Assembly (NCBI RefSeq): GCF_011046245.1
Contig: NZ_CP049244.1
Location: forward strand, 1 to 64,000
Source: Allorhizobium pseudoryzae
Lineage (GTDB): Bacteria > Pseudomonadota > Alphaproteobacteria > Rhizobiales > Rhizobiaceae
Length of the DNA stretch: 64,000 nucleotides
Direction: 5' to 3'
Shown here: positions 26,997 to 35,585 of the stretch, piece by piece
Numbering within the stretch: position 1 is the first letter of the stretch
Layout of the letters: each line of letters begins with the position of its first letter
Notes under the pieces: generated by a model
Seen by the model: the letters and a program-made list of their open reading frames with translations, nothing else
Told to the model about the DNA's origin: nothing
The model's database searches: none
Position numbers and translations under genes: made by a program

Positions 26997-27018
26997 ACGG
27001 CCGCAGCTTGCCGCTTAC

Positions 27019-27356
27019 GGTGCGTCCCACCCGCCCCGATCTGATCTTGCAAGCGGGTCTGCCGCTCAGATCGGGGCTGATTGGCAGCGCCAGTGTCGCG
27101 TTTCTAACTGGCTGGTGAGCACGCGCCTCTAACCAGCTTTGACATTGTCTCGACATCGGCCTAGCGAATAGATCGACTGCAAGCAGATTGCTATCCGCGC
27201 TGATCTGCAAGTCGATAGTAAAAGCAGCGCTTCCCATCGTGCTTCGCTTCAATTCGCCTCAAATCGACCTGATTTGATCATTCGTCAAACAGGAATTGAC
27301 CGTAGTCCGTTGCGCCGTGCAGGATGTGGATAATGACCACTTTGGTGGGCTCAACG
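27019..27356. repeat. 338-bp direct repeat, right copy, flanking IS66
   Basis: Right partner of 24182-24518, about 97-98 percent identical by eye. It starts exactly at the right end of IS66 inside an ISNCY right-end sequence and continues into the intact parE gene. Confidence 0.85.
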
Positions 27357-27574
27357 CGATAGAAGATCAGGTAGTTGCCGTGAACGCGTCGACGGATTCC
27401 ATAATGTTCATAGCGAGGGACAAGAGCGAAGCTGTTGGGATTACTAATAAGATCTTCACATCGGCTCCGCAGCTCTCGAATGAATGAAAGAGCGCGCTGT
27501 GGATTGTGCTCGGCAATGTAATCGGCAATCTGCTCAAGATCGCCTTCGGCCTCGCTGGTAAACTCGAGGATCAT
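27278..27574 (-). CDS. parE: ParE/RelE-superfamily toxin of a type II toxin-antitoxin pair
   Basis: 98-residue toxin with the compact fold start EFTSEAEGDLEQIADYIAEH and the conserved RRRVHGNYLIFYRVEPTKVV strand region. ParE toxins poison DNA gyrase. It follows the antitoxin with a 4-bp ATGA overlap. Its 3' end is duplicated at 24440-24518. Confidence 0.9.
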   Translation of the reverse strand: MILEFTSEAEGDLEQIADYIAEHNPQRALSFIRELRSRCEDLISNPNSFALVPRYEHYGIRRRVHGNYLIFYRVEPTKVVIIHILHGATDYGQFLFDE

Positions 27575-27837
27575 GCCGAATTTTCGGCTTTGTCAGCCAT
27601 CGCACGGTATTTAGCTTCGAGACGGTTGAACACATCACTGGCCGACTTGGTTCGACCGGCGTCCGCATCAGAGATGCCGCGCATGATTGAAGCATCCAGA
27701 GCGGCCAGTCGCGTTTCACGATCCTGAACCAGTCGCACGCCTTCGCGCAAGACTTCACTTTTCGAGCCGTAGCGACCTGTATCCACGAGCTGCTGAATGT
27801 AGCTTTCGAGCTGCTTGCCCAGATCGGCACTAATCAT
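27571..27837 (-). CDS. parD: ParD-family antitoxin
   Basis: 88-residue ribbon-helix-helix antitoxin: ADLGKQLESYIQQLVDTGRY then GSKSEVLREGVRLVQDRE (DNA-binding part, 1-45) and a C-terminal toxin-binding helix. The ATG at 27837 was chosen because AAGGAGATACGC precedes it; an open frame extends 19 codons further without a good ribosome site. It normally represses the parDE promoter and neutralises ParE. Confidence 0.9.
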   Translation of the reverse strand: MISADLGKQLESYIQQLVDTGRYGSKSEVLREGVRLVQDRETRLAALDASIMRGISDADAGRTKSASDVFNRLEAKYRAMADKAENSA

Positions 27838-27894
27838 GCGTATCTCCTTCAGGGGTGATCGGAAGAATGTACTCGGTTTATCAACTATTATCAA

Positions 27895-28262
27895 GCGGGG
27901 GGTATGCGCCCCCTGCCGTTAGCGATGCCAATTTCCCTTACTCCTTAGAGGCGACCCAATGAGACTTCGGCGATAGTCTTGGTTGGCGAACTCAGTAATG
28001 TGGGACCGTCTGGGCAGCCGCCGGGATGTGAAACCCTGTTTTCGCCCTGGGATAGATCTGCGACGCCACATCTTGAAAATCCAATTGGCGGGCCACCGGT
28101 TCGATTCTGTTCAAGGCGATGCTTCGGTAGCTTCGCACCCCGAGGCGGGTGCCACTCACATTCAGCCAATTGGTGATAGCGAGAGGTATTTAGCAGACCT
28201 GAAGGAACATCATCGTTTCGTTAGGGGCGGCGGTTGCAGCGCTGGCTTAGCCATGATTTGCA
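27895..28262. other. 368-bp stretch without a recognisable gene
   Basis: Lies between the parD promoter and the left end of the first IS21 element. Short open frames occur on both strands (for instance 27983-28267 plus) but none shows a family motif or a ribosome site. The base composition resembles neighbouring IS remnants, so it may be decayed mobile DNA. Confidence 0.4.
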
Positions 28263-28344
28263 TGTGATTAGGCATGGAATAAGGACCCCGCAAATGGGGT
28301 GATCGGCGTCCAAACGGGACCCCCATCTGCGATGGGGTTACAAC

Positions 28345-28370
28345 AGCCTCCGGTTTCATCGGAGGCTTTT
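28345..28370 (+). promoter_or_regulatory. Hairpin sequestering the istA ribosome site of the first IS21
   Basis: AGCCTCCG, loop GTTTCAT, CGGAGGCT then TTT: an 8-bp stem followed by T-rich bases, terminator-like. The GGAGG ribosome site for the ATG at 28377 lies in the 3' arm, so read-through mRNA would hide it. Confidence 0.55.
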
Positions 28371-28376
28371 ATTTGG

Positions 28377-28919
28377 ATGCTTGTTGTGGAGACAATTCTC
28401 AAGATACGTCGGCTTTCCCGTGTGCAGGGCAAGTCGATCAAGGCGATCTGCCGGGAGCTTGGCATATCGCGGAAAGTGGTGCGGCAGGTTCTGCGCAGCG
28501 ATGAGACGGAGTTCAAATACGAGCGGACCCGTCAACCTCAGCCAAAGCTCGGCCCCTGGCGCGATCATCTTGATGGAATGCTGCTCGCCAATGAGGCGAA
28601 GGCTTCCCGCGAGCGGCTGACACTGATCCGGATATTCGAGGACTTGCGCGACCTCGGCTACGAGGGCGGTTACGACACAGTTCGCCGCTACGCCCGAACC
28701 TGGGCGAAGGAGCGCGGCTCCGTGACGGCGGAAGCCTATGTCCCGCTCTATTATGCGCCGGGCGAGGCCTACCAGTTCGACTGGAGCCACGAGATCGTCG
28801 TGCTGAACGGCGTGACGACGACGGTGAAGGTGGCGCATGTCCGGCTCTGCCACAGCCGGATGATGTATGTGAGAGCCTATCCGCGCGAGACGCAGGAGAT
28901 GGTCTTCGATGCCCATGAC
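28377..28919 (+). pseudogene. istA transposase fragment (IS21 family), C-terminus lost
   Basis: Residues match the N-terminal part of IstA: HTH SIKAICRELGISRKVVRQVLR, then [30 protein letters not shown] and the first catalytic aspartate in YQFDWSHE. The homology breaks at 28919 after EMVFDAHD; the frame runs on to 28978 through the neighbouring IS end. Normal length is about 500 residues. Confidence 0.88.
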
Positions 28920-29017
28920 TGTGTTTCGGCGTGCAAAATTGACCCCATTAGCGGGGTAATCGGCGTCCAATTTTGACCCCCTTCGGATTTATCTGACCAT
29001 CCGTCTTTTGACGGCGG

Positions 29018-30529
29018 ATGGAGAGGGAGTTGAAGCGAGTGGATACGATTGCGCGCGTCCGGCGGGCCTTTCATGTTCAAGGCTGGTCGATGAAGAAGAT
29101 CGCCCGCGAACTGCATGTTTCCCGCAACACGGTCCGCAAGATATTGCGCACCGATGAGACCGACTTCTCTTACGAGCGCGAGCGGCAACCTTTGCCGAAG
29201 ACAGGGGCCTGGAAGGCGGAGATCGAGCAGTTTCTCGTGACGAACGAAGGCAGGCCATCGCGCGAACGGCTGACGCTGATCCGGATTTACGAGGAGCTGC
29301 GGGCGCTCGGATACGACGGCAGCTATGATGCGATCCGCCGTTACGCCAAGGGTTGGGCGAAGAACCGCGGATCAGCGACGGCGCAGGCTTATGTGCCTCT
29401 CTACTATGCACCCGGCGAAGCCTACCAGTTCGATTGGAGCCACGAGATCGTGCTGATCAATGGCACGACGACGACCGTAAAGGTCGCCCATGTCCGGCTC
29501 TGCCACAGCCGCATGATATTTGCCCGCGCCTATATGCGCGAGAGCCAGGAGATGGTGTTCGACGCCCACGACAAGGCGTTTGCCTTCTTCCGTGGCACCT
29601 GCACACGCGGCATCTACGACAACATGAAGACGGCAGTGGAGGCCGTGTTCGTCGGCAAGGAGCGGCTATACAATCGCCGTTTCCTGCAGATGTGCAGTCA
29701 TTATCTCGTTCAGCCTGTCGCCTGCACACCCGCCTCCGGCTGGGAGAAGGGGCAGGTCGAGAACCAGGTTGGCTTGGTGCGCGAACGCTTCTTCACCCCG
29801 CGCCTGAGGGTCAAGAGCCTTGAGGAATTGAACGTCTGGCTGCTCGATAAATGTGTTGCCTATGCCAAGGCGCACAACCATCCGGAACAGGCCGACCAGA
29901 CGATCTGGCAGATGTTCGAGGCCGAGCGCGGCAGTCTCGTTCCCTATGTCGGTCCGTTCGACGGCTTTCACTGCGTTCCGGCCTCGGTGTCCAAGACCTG
30001 CACGGTCCGTTTCGACAACAACAAATACTCGGTCCTCTCAACGGCAGTCGGCCGCCCGGTCGAAGTCCACGCCTATGCCGACCGGATTGTCGTCAAGCAG
30101 GATGGCACGGTCATCGCCGAACATCGGCGCAGCTTCGGACGCGGCGAGACGGTCTATGATCCCTGGCATTATGTGCCTGTCTTGGCCCGCAAACCCGGCG
30201 CTCTTCGCAATGGCGCGCCGTTCCGCGACTGGGTAATGCCAGCGGCGATGGAGAAGGTCCGCAAGCGATTGAAGACAGTCGATGATGGCGATCGGCAAAT
30301 GGTTACTATCCTCGGATGCGTGCCAGGCGACGGGATCACGGCCGTGGAGGCCGCCTGTCAGGAGGCGCTTGAACAGGGTGTCTGCTCGGCTGCCGTCATT
30401 CTGAACATCCTGGCGCGTCGTCGCGATCCGGCTCCGGCTGCGCCCCTACAAATCCCCGATGCACTGCGGCTGACCCATGAGCCGGTCGCCGATTGCGCAC
30501 GCTATGACAGCCTCAGGAGGGCAAGCTGA
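29018..30529 (+). CDS. istA: IS21-family transposase IstA
   Basis: 503-residue transposase: N-terminal HTH ([21 protein letters not shown]), RNase H core with FDWSHE, the YDNMKT motif and the catalytic glutamate in [19 protein letters not shown], and a C-terminal IstA domain. The ATG at 29018 sits in the 3' arm of a hairpin (28997-29021). Comparison with the first copy suggests that a TTG at 29030 may be the true start. istB begins within the istA stop codon. Confidence 0.92.
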   Translation: MERELKRVDTIARVRRAFHVQGWSMKKIARELHVSRNTVRKILRTDETDFSYERERQPLPKTGAWKAEIEQFLVTNEGRPSRERLTLIRIYEELRALGYDGSYDAIRRYAKGWAKNRGSATAQAYVPLYYAPGEAYQFDWSHEIVLINGTTTTVKVAHVRLCHSRMIFARAYMRESQEMVFDAHDKAFAFFRGTCTRGIYDNMKTAVEAVFVGKERLYNRRFLQMCSHYLVQPVACTPASGWEKGQVENQVGLVRERFFTPRLRVKSLEELNVWLLDKCVAYAKAHNHPEQADQTIWQMFEAERGSLVPYVGPFDGFHCVPASVSKTCTVRFDNNKYSVLSTAVGRPVEVHAYADRIVVKQDGTVIAEHRRSFGRGETVYDPWHYVPVLARKPGALRNGAPFRDWVMPAAMEKVRKRLKTVDDGDRQMVTILGCVPGDGITAVEAACQEALEQGVCSAAVILNILARRRDPAPAAPLQIPDALRLTHEPVADCARYDSLRRAS

Positions 30530-31263
30530 TGGAACGCACACAGGTTCTGGAATTGATGAGCACCTTGAAGCTCTACGGCATGCGCAGCGCCTATGACGAG
30601 GTCATGGGCAACGGCATCAAGCGCCAGCATGAACCGCCGCGCATCGTTGGCGATCTTCTGCAGTCCGAGATCGCCGAGAAACAGGCGCGCTCCATTCGCT
30701 ACCAGCTCAGCATCGCCAAACTGCCGCTCGCCAAAGACATCGACGACTTCGACTTCGCCAACACACCCGTCAATGAAGGCCTTGTCCGCGATCTGGCCAC
30801 CGGAGCCTTTGTTGCCGATCAGCGCAATGTTGTTCTCGTCGGCGGCACGGGCACCGGCAAGAGCCACCTGGCCATCGCGATTGCCCGCGCGCTCATCCGC
30901 AACGGCACACGCGGGCGCTTCTACAATGTCGTCGATCTGGTCAATCGGCTGGAGACGGAGACGCGCAGCGGCAAGCAAGGCCGGACCGCGGATTATCTCA
31001 ACCGCCTGGACTTCATCATCCTCGACGAACTCGGATACCTGCCCTTCGCCCAGGCCGGCGGCCAGCTTCTATTCCATCTGATCAGCAGGCTTTACGAGCG
31101 CACATCCATCATCGTCACCACCAATCTCGCGTTCGGCGAATGGCCAACCGTCTTCGGCGACGCCAAGATGACCACCGCGCTCCTCGACAGGCTGACCCAT
31201 CACTGCGAGATCGTCGAAACTGGCAACGAGTCCTGGCGCTTCAAAAACCGCTCTCAAAGCTAA
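30529..31263 (+). CDS. istB: IS21-family helper ATPase IstB
   Basis: 244-residue AAA+ protein of the DnaC/IstB group that assembles on DNA and directs target choice for IstA. Walker A is [11 protein letters not shown], Walker [10 protein letters not shown]. Starts with the last base of istA (TGATG), the usual IS21 coupling. Confidence 0.93.
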   Translation: MERTQVLELMSTLKLYGMRSAYDEVMGNGIKRQHEPPRIVGDLLQSEIAEKQARSIRYQLSIAKLPLAKDIDDFDFANTPVNEGLVRDLATGAFVADQRNVVLVGGTGTGKSHLAIAIARALIRNGTRGRFYNVVDLVNRLETETRSGKQGRTADYLNRLDFIILDELGYLPFAQAGGQLLFHLISRLYERTSIIVTTNLAFGEWPTVFGDAKMTTALLDRLTHHCEIVETGNESWRFKNRSQS

Positions 31264-31400
31264 AGCCGAAGAGCCCCATCACTCGCACCTGGTTCGCCCT
31301 CTGCAACCCCGGCCAGCGCCGGGCGATCCAGGTGCTGATCGTCAACATGGGGGTCAACATTGGACGCCGATATGGGGTCAAGTTTCCGTGCCGATTGACA

Positions 31401-31589
31401 GTTCTCGTCCTCAAGAGCCTTCAGCTTGCGGGCATCCGACACATCCATGCCGCCATACTTCGCCTTGTATTTGTAGAAGGTTGCATCCGAGATGCCATGC
31501 TTGCGGCAGACATCGACTGTCTTCGCGCCCGCCTCCTGCTCCTTCAATATCCCGGTGATCTGTTCTTCCGTGAACGGTGAACGCTTCGT
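31401..31589 (-). pseudogene. IS3-family OrfA fragment
   Basis: Encodes KRSPFTEEQITGILKEQEAG, TVDVCRKHGISDATFYKYKA and YGGMDVSDARKLKALEDEN, the transposase_8 HTH of IS407-group OrfA. The C-terminus of orfA and all of orfB are missing, cut at the IS21 end. Confidence 0.8.
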
Positions 31590-31650
31590 TCGTCCGTCTC
31601 CTGATCGTAACGGACTCTCCCAAAATTTGGAGGAAGTTCAGGGTCTCAGG
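31401..31650 (-). mobile_element. IS3-family (IS407-like) remnant
   Basis: Only one end and the start of orfA remain between the IS21 right end and an IS256 remnant. The inner boundary near 31650 is where IS256 coding sequence stops; it is placed to within about 15 bp only. Confidence 0.6.
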
Positions 31651-32576
31651 TCAGCAAGCACGTCAACCTCTGCATCGTCCATGAATGTCCCCAGCTTCGG
31701 CCATCTGGCGCGGAGCTGGTCGGCGACGTGCCGCCAGGTCTGAACGGCTCCGTCATGGTCGGGCTGCAGGAAGGCTTGGCGGATTGCGGCTGCCACCATG
31801 GTGTGCTGACCTTTGGGCACATAGGCAAGCGCATTGCGCATGGCGTGAACCCGACATCTCTGCCATGTTGCGCCGAACACACGGGTGATGGCAGCCTTCA
31901 ATCCTTCATGAGCATCGGAGATGACGAGCTTGACGCTGGTCAGCCCTCGGCGCACCAGATCACGCAGGAACGAGGCCCAGAACGGTTCGGCTTCGAAAGG
32001 GCCGATATGCAGGCCGACGATACCCGCTTGCCGTCCGTATCGACGGCTACTGGGATTATTGCCGCGACCGAAACGATGCGTCCGCCTTCGCACATCTTCA
32101 GATAGGTCACATCCAGCCACAGGTATGGCCACGCACCGGAAAGAGGGCGTCTGAGAAAGGCGTTCACACGTTCGTTAATATACTTGCATAGCTTGGAAAC
32201 GGGTCATCCCCAGGGCCTTCACCAGCTCATCGACCTGGCGGGTCGATACACCATTGATCCAGGCTTCTTGAATGACGGCCACCAGCGCCTTCTCCACCGT
32301 CTTCCTCGGCTCCAGAAAGCCGGGAAAATAGCTGCCGGAGCGCATTTTCGGGATCTTCAGGTTCAAGGTGCCGAGCCGCGTGTCGAGTGTCCGGTCGCGA
32401 TAGCCGTTGCGCCAGGTCTGGCGGCTTTCGCCACGCTCGTAGCGTCCGGCTCCGATCAGGCCATCCACATCGGCCTCCATGATCATTTGTAGCACGCTTT
32501 CGGCAATCAAACGAAGAAAATCCGGATCACCGCTCTTCGCAGCAAGATCGGCAAGAGGTAATCTGCCGTCGGTCAT
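31640..32576 (-). pseudogene. IS256/Mutator-family transposase, frameshifted and truncated
   Basis: Starts at 32576 (MTDGRLPLADLAAK) and matches IS256 transposases through RNGYRDRTLDTRLGTLNLKI. It then changes frame near 32170 (to RPLSGAWPYLWLDVTYLK, first aspartate) and again near 32020 (to RQAGIVGLHIGPFEAEPFW, with second aspartate in VISDAHEGLKAA). It ends at about 31640 against the IS3 remnant, losing the C-terminal glutamate. The element is dead. Confidence 0.88.
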
Positions 32577-32730
32577 CAAGTCTTCCTTTCGGTCAGGTTG
32601 AAGTCTCGCAACTCCACCTTCTCCGACGAGCCCGGTGCCCACCTGACGTCTCGCGGGAAACCAAAGCGAAATCTCCACCGCTTTCTCCACGAAAATCGCC
32701 CCCGAATTTACACCAGCTTCGCGGACGCTA
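31651..32730 (-). mobile_element. IS256-family insertion sequence remnant
   Basis: Contains the broken transposase; the 5' end is probably near 32730 (reverse strand GGTGTAAATTCGGGGGCGAT), which resembles rhizobial IS256 termini. The opposite end is missing. The boundary is approximate. Confidence 0.6.
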
Positions 32731-32853
32731 TCGTTTTGCATTCCAAACTTGCCGCTCGTCCAAAAGGCACGATCAATCTGGTAGTGCTCAATTCAGTGAT
32801 GTCTGAGGTCATGTTCGCAAACAAGGGAAAGTGCTGCTCGTAGCGATCAGAGC

Positions 32854-33546
32854 TCACTGCAAGATGGAGAATACGGCAAGAGGATCCGCGCCGACCAGGA
32901 GCGCATGGCCGCCCGACAGCAACCAGGCCGAGACCAGCGTTGAAATGAGGCCGCCGATGACAAGAGGTTGGTCGAGGTAAAGTCGCCGTCTGCCCGTCAA
33001 GATTGCTTTGAACGGTATGATGGATGATCCGTTTGCCATGGTCGCCCAACGGGAGCCGAGCCTTGTGCGCGAGCGGCGTTCCGAAACGAAAACGCCCACC
33101 AGCGAAAAGGCGGCAAGTCCGCCGAACAACAAAAGGGACCTCAGATCGCCGTTGGGCGGGATATGTCCTGCTGCCCAGAGCACAAATCCCCACAGCACTG
33201 GATGGCGGGTGAGCGAAATGATCGCTCCCTGCGCCGGACCAGACTGTCGCAAGCTCACCGAAAATGGGTTCGGGCTGAGAAGACCGGCGACGATGAAGAA
33301 CAGGCCCAACGGCGCCGAAACGAGCGTGATCGTGACTTGCCAGGCTGCCGCGTCCCAGAGTTCGACATAGTCGGTCCTCAGTGCCTCGTAAAACAGCCAT
33401 GCCAGAAGCGCCGTGGATGTCGTCGAGTAGATCACGAGGTAAGCGGGCCGTCCGATGTGCAGAATGATCCGTGACCGTATGCCCGCAATCGCAGGCACGG
33501 AATGCAGCACAACGAACAGGAAGAGCGCGGTGATCAGGCCATTCAT
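32854..33546 (-). CDS. nnrU: NnrU family protein
   Basis: 230-residue integral membrane protein with about six helices, recognised by LTRHPVLWGFVLWAAGHI and the overall NnrU/isoprenylcysteine-methyltransferase-like fold. NnrU is genetically linked to nitrite and NO reduction in Rhodobacter and rhizobia; its biochemical role is unknown. First block of the denitrification cluster, 277 bp from the IS256 remnant, transcribed with the small ORF upstream and divergent from norE. Confidence 0.9.
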   Translation of the reverse strand: MNGLITALFLFVVLHSVPAIAGIRSRIILHIGRPAYLVIYSTTSTALLAWLFYEALRTDYVELWDAAAWQVTITLVSAPLGLFFIVAGLLSPNPFSVSLRQSGPAQGAIISLTRHPVLWGFVLWAAGHIPPNGDLRSLLLFGGLAAFSLVGVFVSERRSRTRLGSRWATMANGSSIIPFKAILTGRRRLYLDQPLVIGGLISTLVSAWLLSGGHALLVGADPLAVFSILQ

Positions 33547-33558
33547 GGCGCCGCCTCC

Positions 33559-33714
33559 TCACTGCTGAAAGAAGAGCACCGCCGTGATGATACAGGATGC
33601 GGCGACGGCAATCATGGTGCTGTAGGCCTGTAGCACTCCCATGCGGTAGAGCGCGATTGAAAAGCCGACGATGATCGGCGTGGCGACAACGAGACCAAGC
33701 TGTGCGTCTGACAT
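33559..33714 (-). CDS. Small membrane protein, NnrT-like
   Basis: 51-residue hydrophobic protein with two predicted helices (about 6-24 and 29-49). It lies 12 bp before nnrU in the same direction, where nnrT sits in other denitrifiers. The NnrT label is positional; the sequence is too short for firm assignment. AAGGAG is found before the ATG (reverse strand GAAGGAGTTCAGATC). Confidence 0.65.
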   Translation of the reverse strand: MSDAQLGLVVATPIIVGFSIALYRMGVLQAYSTMIAVAASCIITAVLFFQQ

Positions 33715-33765
33715 GATCTGAACTCCTTCATGGCCTGCTTGTCTCGCGCCGGGTGGAACAAGTCC

Positions 33766-33779
33766 TTGCGCTGGCACAA
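33766..33779. promoter_or_regulatory. NnrR/FNR-type box between nnrTU and norE
   Basis: TTGCGCTGGCACAA fits TTG-N8-CAA. It lies 53 bp from the norE start and 52 bp from the nnrT-like start, so one site may serve both directions. Confidence 0.75.
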
Positions 33780-33831
33780 AGAAGCCGGACGCAGCCGTGT
33801 TTACAGCTGAGGCAACACGGGAGACGACACC

Positions 33832-34377
33832 ATGACGGCAAGTGTTGAAACGGACGCCGGGGCGCGTTCCGATGAGCAATTTATCCTTTGGATTCTGGTT
33901 TGGAGCGAACTGATCGCATTCGGCATCCTGCTTGCGGCATTCCTGGTTCTCTCCCTGCTCCATCCGGAGAGTTATGCGATGGCGAAACTTCATCTGAATG
34001 GTCGTCTTGCAAGTTTCAATACACTGGTGCTGATCGCCAGCGGCTGGTTCGCGGCGGAGGCGCACCGTGCGCAGTCGATCCACATCCGACGCGCGGCCCT
34101 TCTCGGTGCAGCAATCCTTGGTTTTCTGTTCGTCGGCATCAAGGTCATCGAATATTCGGGCGAGATCCGGTTTGCGGGGGATGCGGCCTTTCACGCGTTC
34201 TTCGAACTTTATTTCCTGATCACGGGCTTCCACCTGGCCCATGTCATATTTCTTGGTTTCGTGATGCTGGCCATCGCACGACGGGCGGAGACGGAGACTG
34301 TCAGGACGGTGACCACCCTCTGGCATGTGATTGACCTCGTCTGGCTGACGATCTTTCCTGTTCTCTATCTGGGCTGA
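33832..34377 (+). CDS. norE: NorE, cytochrome c oxidase subunit III-like protein of NO reductase cluster
   Basis: 181-residue membrane protein of the heme-copper oxidase subunit III family with five hydrophobic helices; WSELIAFGILLAAF and ITGFHLAHVIFLGFVMLAI are typical. NorE supports full NO reductase activity in denitrifiers but is not part of the purified NorCB complex. Followed at once by norF. Confidence 0.9.
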   Translation: MTASVETDAGARSDEQFILWILVWSELIAFGILLAAFLVLSLLHPESYAMAKLHLNGRLASFNTLVLIASGWFAAEAHRAQSIHIRRAALLGAAILGFLFVGIKVIEYSGEIRFAGDAAFHAFFELYFLITGFHLAHVIFLGFVMLAIARRAETETVRTVTTLWHVIDLVWLTIFPVLYLG

Positions 34378-34381
34378 CATC

Positions 34382-34672
34382 ATGAGACAGCAAAAAACCA
34401 TCTGGCTTATGGGCCGCGCAGCGGTCCTCATGATCGTTGCGATGATTGCCGGCCTGGCGGCGGCGCAGTGGAAACATGAGGCGGTTCCGTTCGCGATACT
34501 CGTCCTGATCCTGGTGCTCACCGTGGTGAAGTCGCGGTGGGTGATCCTTGACTTCATGGGGTTCCGCACCCTGCACCCGCGTCTGGCCGTGGCACTTCTG
34601 GCCTGGCCGACCTTCTTTGCCGTGGCAGCCGCTGCGCGGGCGGCCCTCGCGGCGCTCGGGCTGGTTGGTTAG
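34382..34672 (+). CDS. norF: NorF family membrane protein
   Basis: 96 residues with three helices; the WVILDFMGFRTLHPRLAVALLAWP region marks NorF (cytochrome c oxidase subunit IV-like group). Four bases separate it from norE, as in Paracoccus and rhizobia. An accessory factor for NO reductase of unproven mechanism. Confidence 0.87.
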   Translation: MRQQKTIWLMGRAAVLMIVAMIAGLAAAQWKHEAVPFAILVLILVLTVVKSRWVILDFMGFRTLHPRLAVALLAWPTFFAVAAAARAALAALGLVG

Positions 34673-34887
34673 TCCAGGTCCGCAAACCAGACCGCTGAGG
34701 CAAGCGATCCCAGCCCGAACGAGGATCCGGCGGCAAAGAGTGCCAACGCAAGTCCCAGAGGGCTGTCCTGAAGCAGCATCGCCGCAACCGATGACGGCTG
34801 GACGATGAGGGCGCCGAGCATGGTCAGCATCCCAAGCAGGAAGCCGTTGACATAGCTGGAAACGATCAAGCGGATCAAAGTCGGCAT
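34669..34887 (-). CDS. Hypothetical two-helix membrane protein between norF and norC
   Basis: 72 residues from an ATG at 34887 (GGAGG ten bases upstream on the reverse strand) with two hydrophobic stretches (about 14-31 and 42-66) and a glycine/serine-rich second helix. It is antisense to its neighbours and its stop overlaps the end of norF by four bases. Not a recognised family. It may share the TTG-N8-CAA box with norC. Confidence 0.55.
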   Translation of the reverse strand: MPTLIRLIVSSYVNGFLLGMLTMLGALIVQPSSVAAMLLQDSPLGLALALFAAGSSFGLGSLASAVWFADLD

Positions 34888-34995
34888 CGTTGGTGGCCTC
34901 CGATGGCTCAACACCGGTTCTGCCTGCTTGTTCCAGCCACTCCCAATGCACCGCCACTGTCGGATCGGATTTCGGATCCTGCTGCCTGCGATTTG

Positions 34996-35009
34996 TTTGC
35001 ATTGGCACA
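34996..35009. promoter_or_regulatory. NnrR/FNR-type box upstream of norC
   Basis: TTGCATTGGCACAA fits TTG-N8-CAA and shares GGCACAAAGAAG with the norE box. It lies 101 bp before the norC ATG and 108 bp from the start of the small minus-strand gene. Confidence 0.75.
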
Positions 35010-35110
35010 AAGAAGGCGCCCGGCTTTTCCCGCATCTGCTGGGGTGGCGGCTTTTGCGGGCAACCGTACCGGCCACACCATTCCGGCCTGAGGGGCGAGA
35101 GGGACAAAGA

Positions 35111-35563
35111 ATGTCTGAACATCTAACCAAAACGGGTGCGCGAAACGTCTTTTACGGCGGATCGGCCTTCTTCTTCGCGATCTTTCTGGGGCTCACGGCC
35201 CACAGTCATTACTACATGCGCACCACCTCCACGGACGAAAGCACGCTGACCGACGCGGTTGCTCGCGGCAAACACGTCTGGGAGCAGAACTCCTGCATCA
35301 ACTGCCACACGCTGCTGGGCGAAGGCGCTTATTTCGCGCCCGAACTGGGCAATGTCTGGACCCGCCTCGGGGGCGATGACGATGTCGAGGGAACCCGTGA
35401 AACGCTCAAAGCATGGATGCAGGCCCAGCCGAGCGGGATCGAAGGCCGGCGGCAGATGCCGCAGTTCAACCTGACCGATCAGCAACTGAACGATCTTGCC
35501 GAATTCCTCCGGTGGACCAGCAAGATCAAAACCCAGAAATGGCCACCCAACGATGCCGGCTGA
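35111..35563 (+). CDS. norC: Nitric oxide reductase subunit C (cytochrome c)
   Basis: Membrane-anchored cytochrome c that passes electrons to NorB. 150 residues: uncleaved anchor helix at about 14-32, heme c motif C62-I-N-C65-H66, and axial M116 in RRQMPQF. The ATG at 35111 was chosen from family length; the frame is open upstream. norB follows after 22 bp. Confidence 0.95.
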   Translation: MSEHLTKTGARNVFYGGSAFFFAIFLGLTAHSHYYMRTTSTDESTLTDAVARGKHVWEQNSCINCHTLLGEGAYFAPELGNVWTRLGGDDDVEGTRETLKAWMQAQPSGIEGRRQMPQFNLTDQQLNDLAEFLRWTSKIKTQKWPPNDAG

Positions 35564-35585
35564 TCTCCAGGGAAGGACGACGATC

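Larger units (their letters stand above)
24519..27018 (+). mobile_element. IS66-family insertion sequence
   Basis: 2500-bp element bounded by GTAAACGGCAAG on the left and CTTGCCGCTTAC on the right (11 of 12 matching as inverted repeats; GTAA ends are typical of IS66). It carries tnpA, tnpB and tnpC in order. IS66 elements make 8-bp target duplications, but the two flanks here (GCTCAACG and GGTGCGTC) do not match; instead the element is flanked by 337-bp direct repeats. Confidence 0.9.
28263..28919 (+). mobile_element. IS21-family element, 5' remnant (first copy)
   Basis: Begins TGTGATTAGGCATGGAATAA then GGACCCC, which aligns with the ends of the second IS21 (TGTGTTTCGGCGTGC...). It holds the first third of istA and stops at 28920, where the second IS21 starts. 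Confidence 0.75.
28920..31400 (+). mobile_element. IS21-family insertion sequence (second copy, complete)
   Basis: 2481 bp with ends TGTGTTTCGGCGTGCAAAAT and, inward from the right, TGTCAATCGGCACGGAAACT, each followed by TGACCCC and by an internal repeat GGCGTCCAA-TTTGACCCCC. It carries istA and istB intact. The flanks (CATGAC left, GTTCTC right) show no target duplication, and they belong to two different broken elements, so a deletion or recombination followed insertion. Confidence 0.87.

Noticed and set aside
24182..27356. CRISPR-like or other tandem repeat array around the IS cluster
   Set aside because: The repeats are two long copies around one IS66 and have no spacer-repeat periodicity. 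No CRISPR array or cas gene was seen anywhere.
27983..28267. 94-codon frame between parD and the first IS21
   Set aside because: No recognised motif, no convincing ribosome site, and it runs into the IS21 end; probably chance or decayed mobile DNA.
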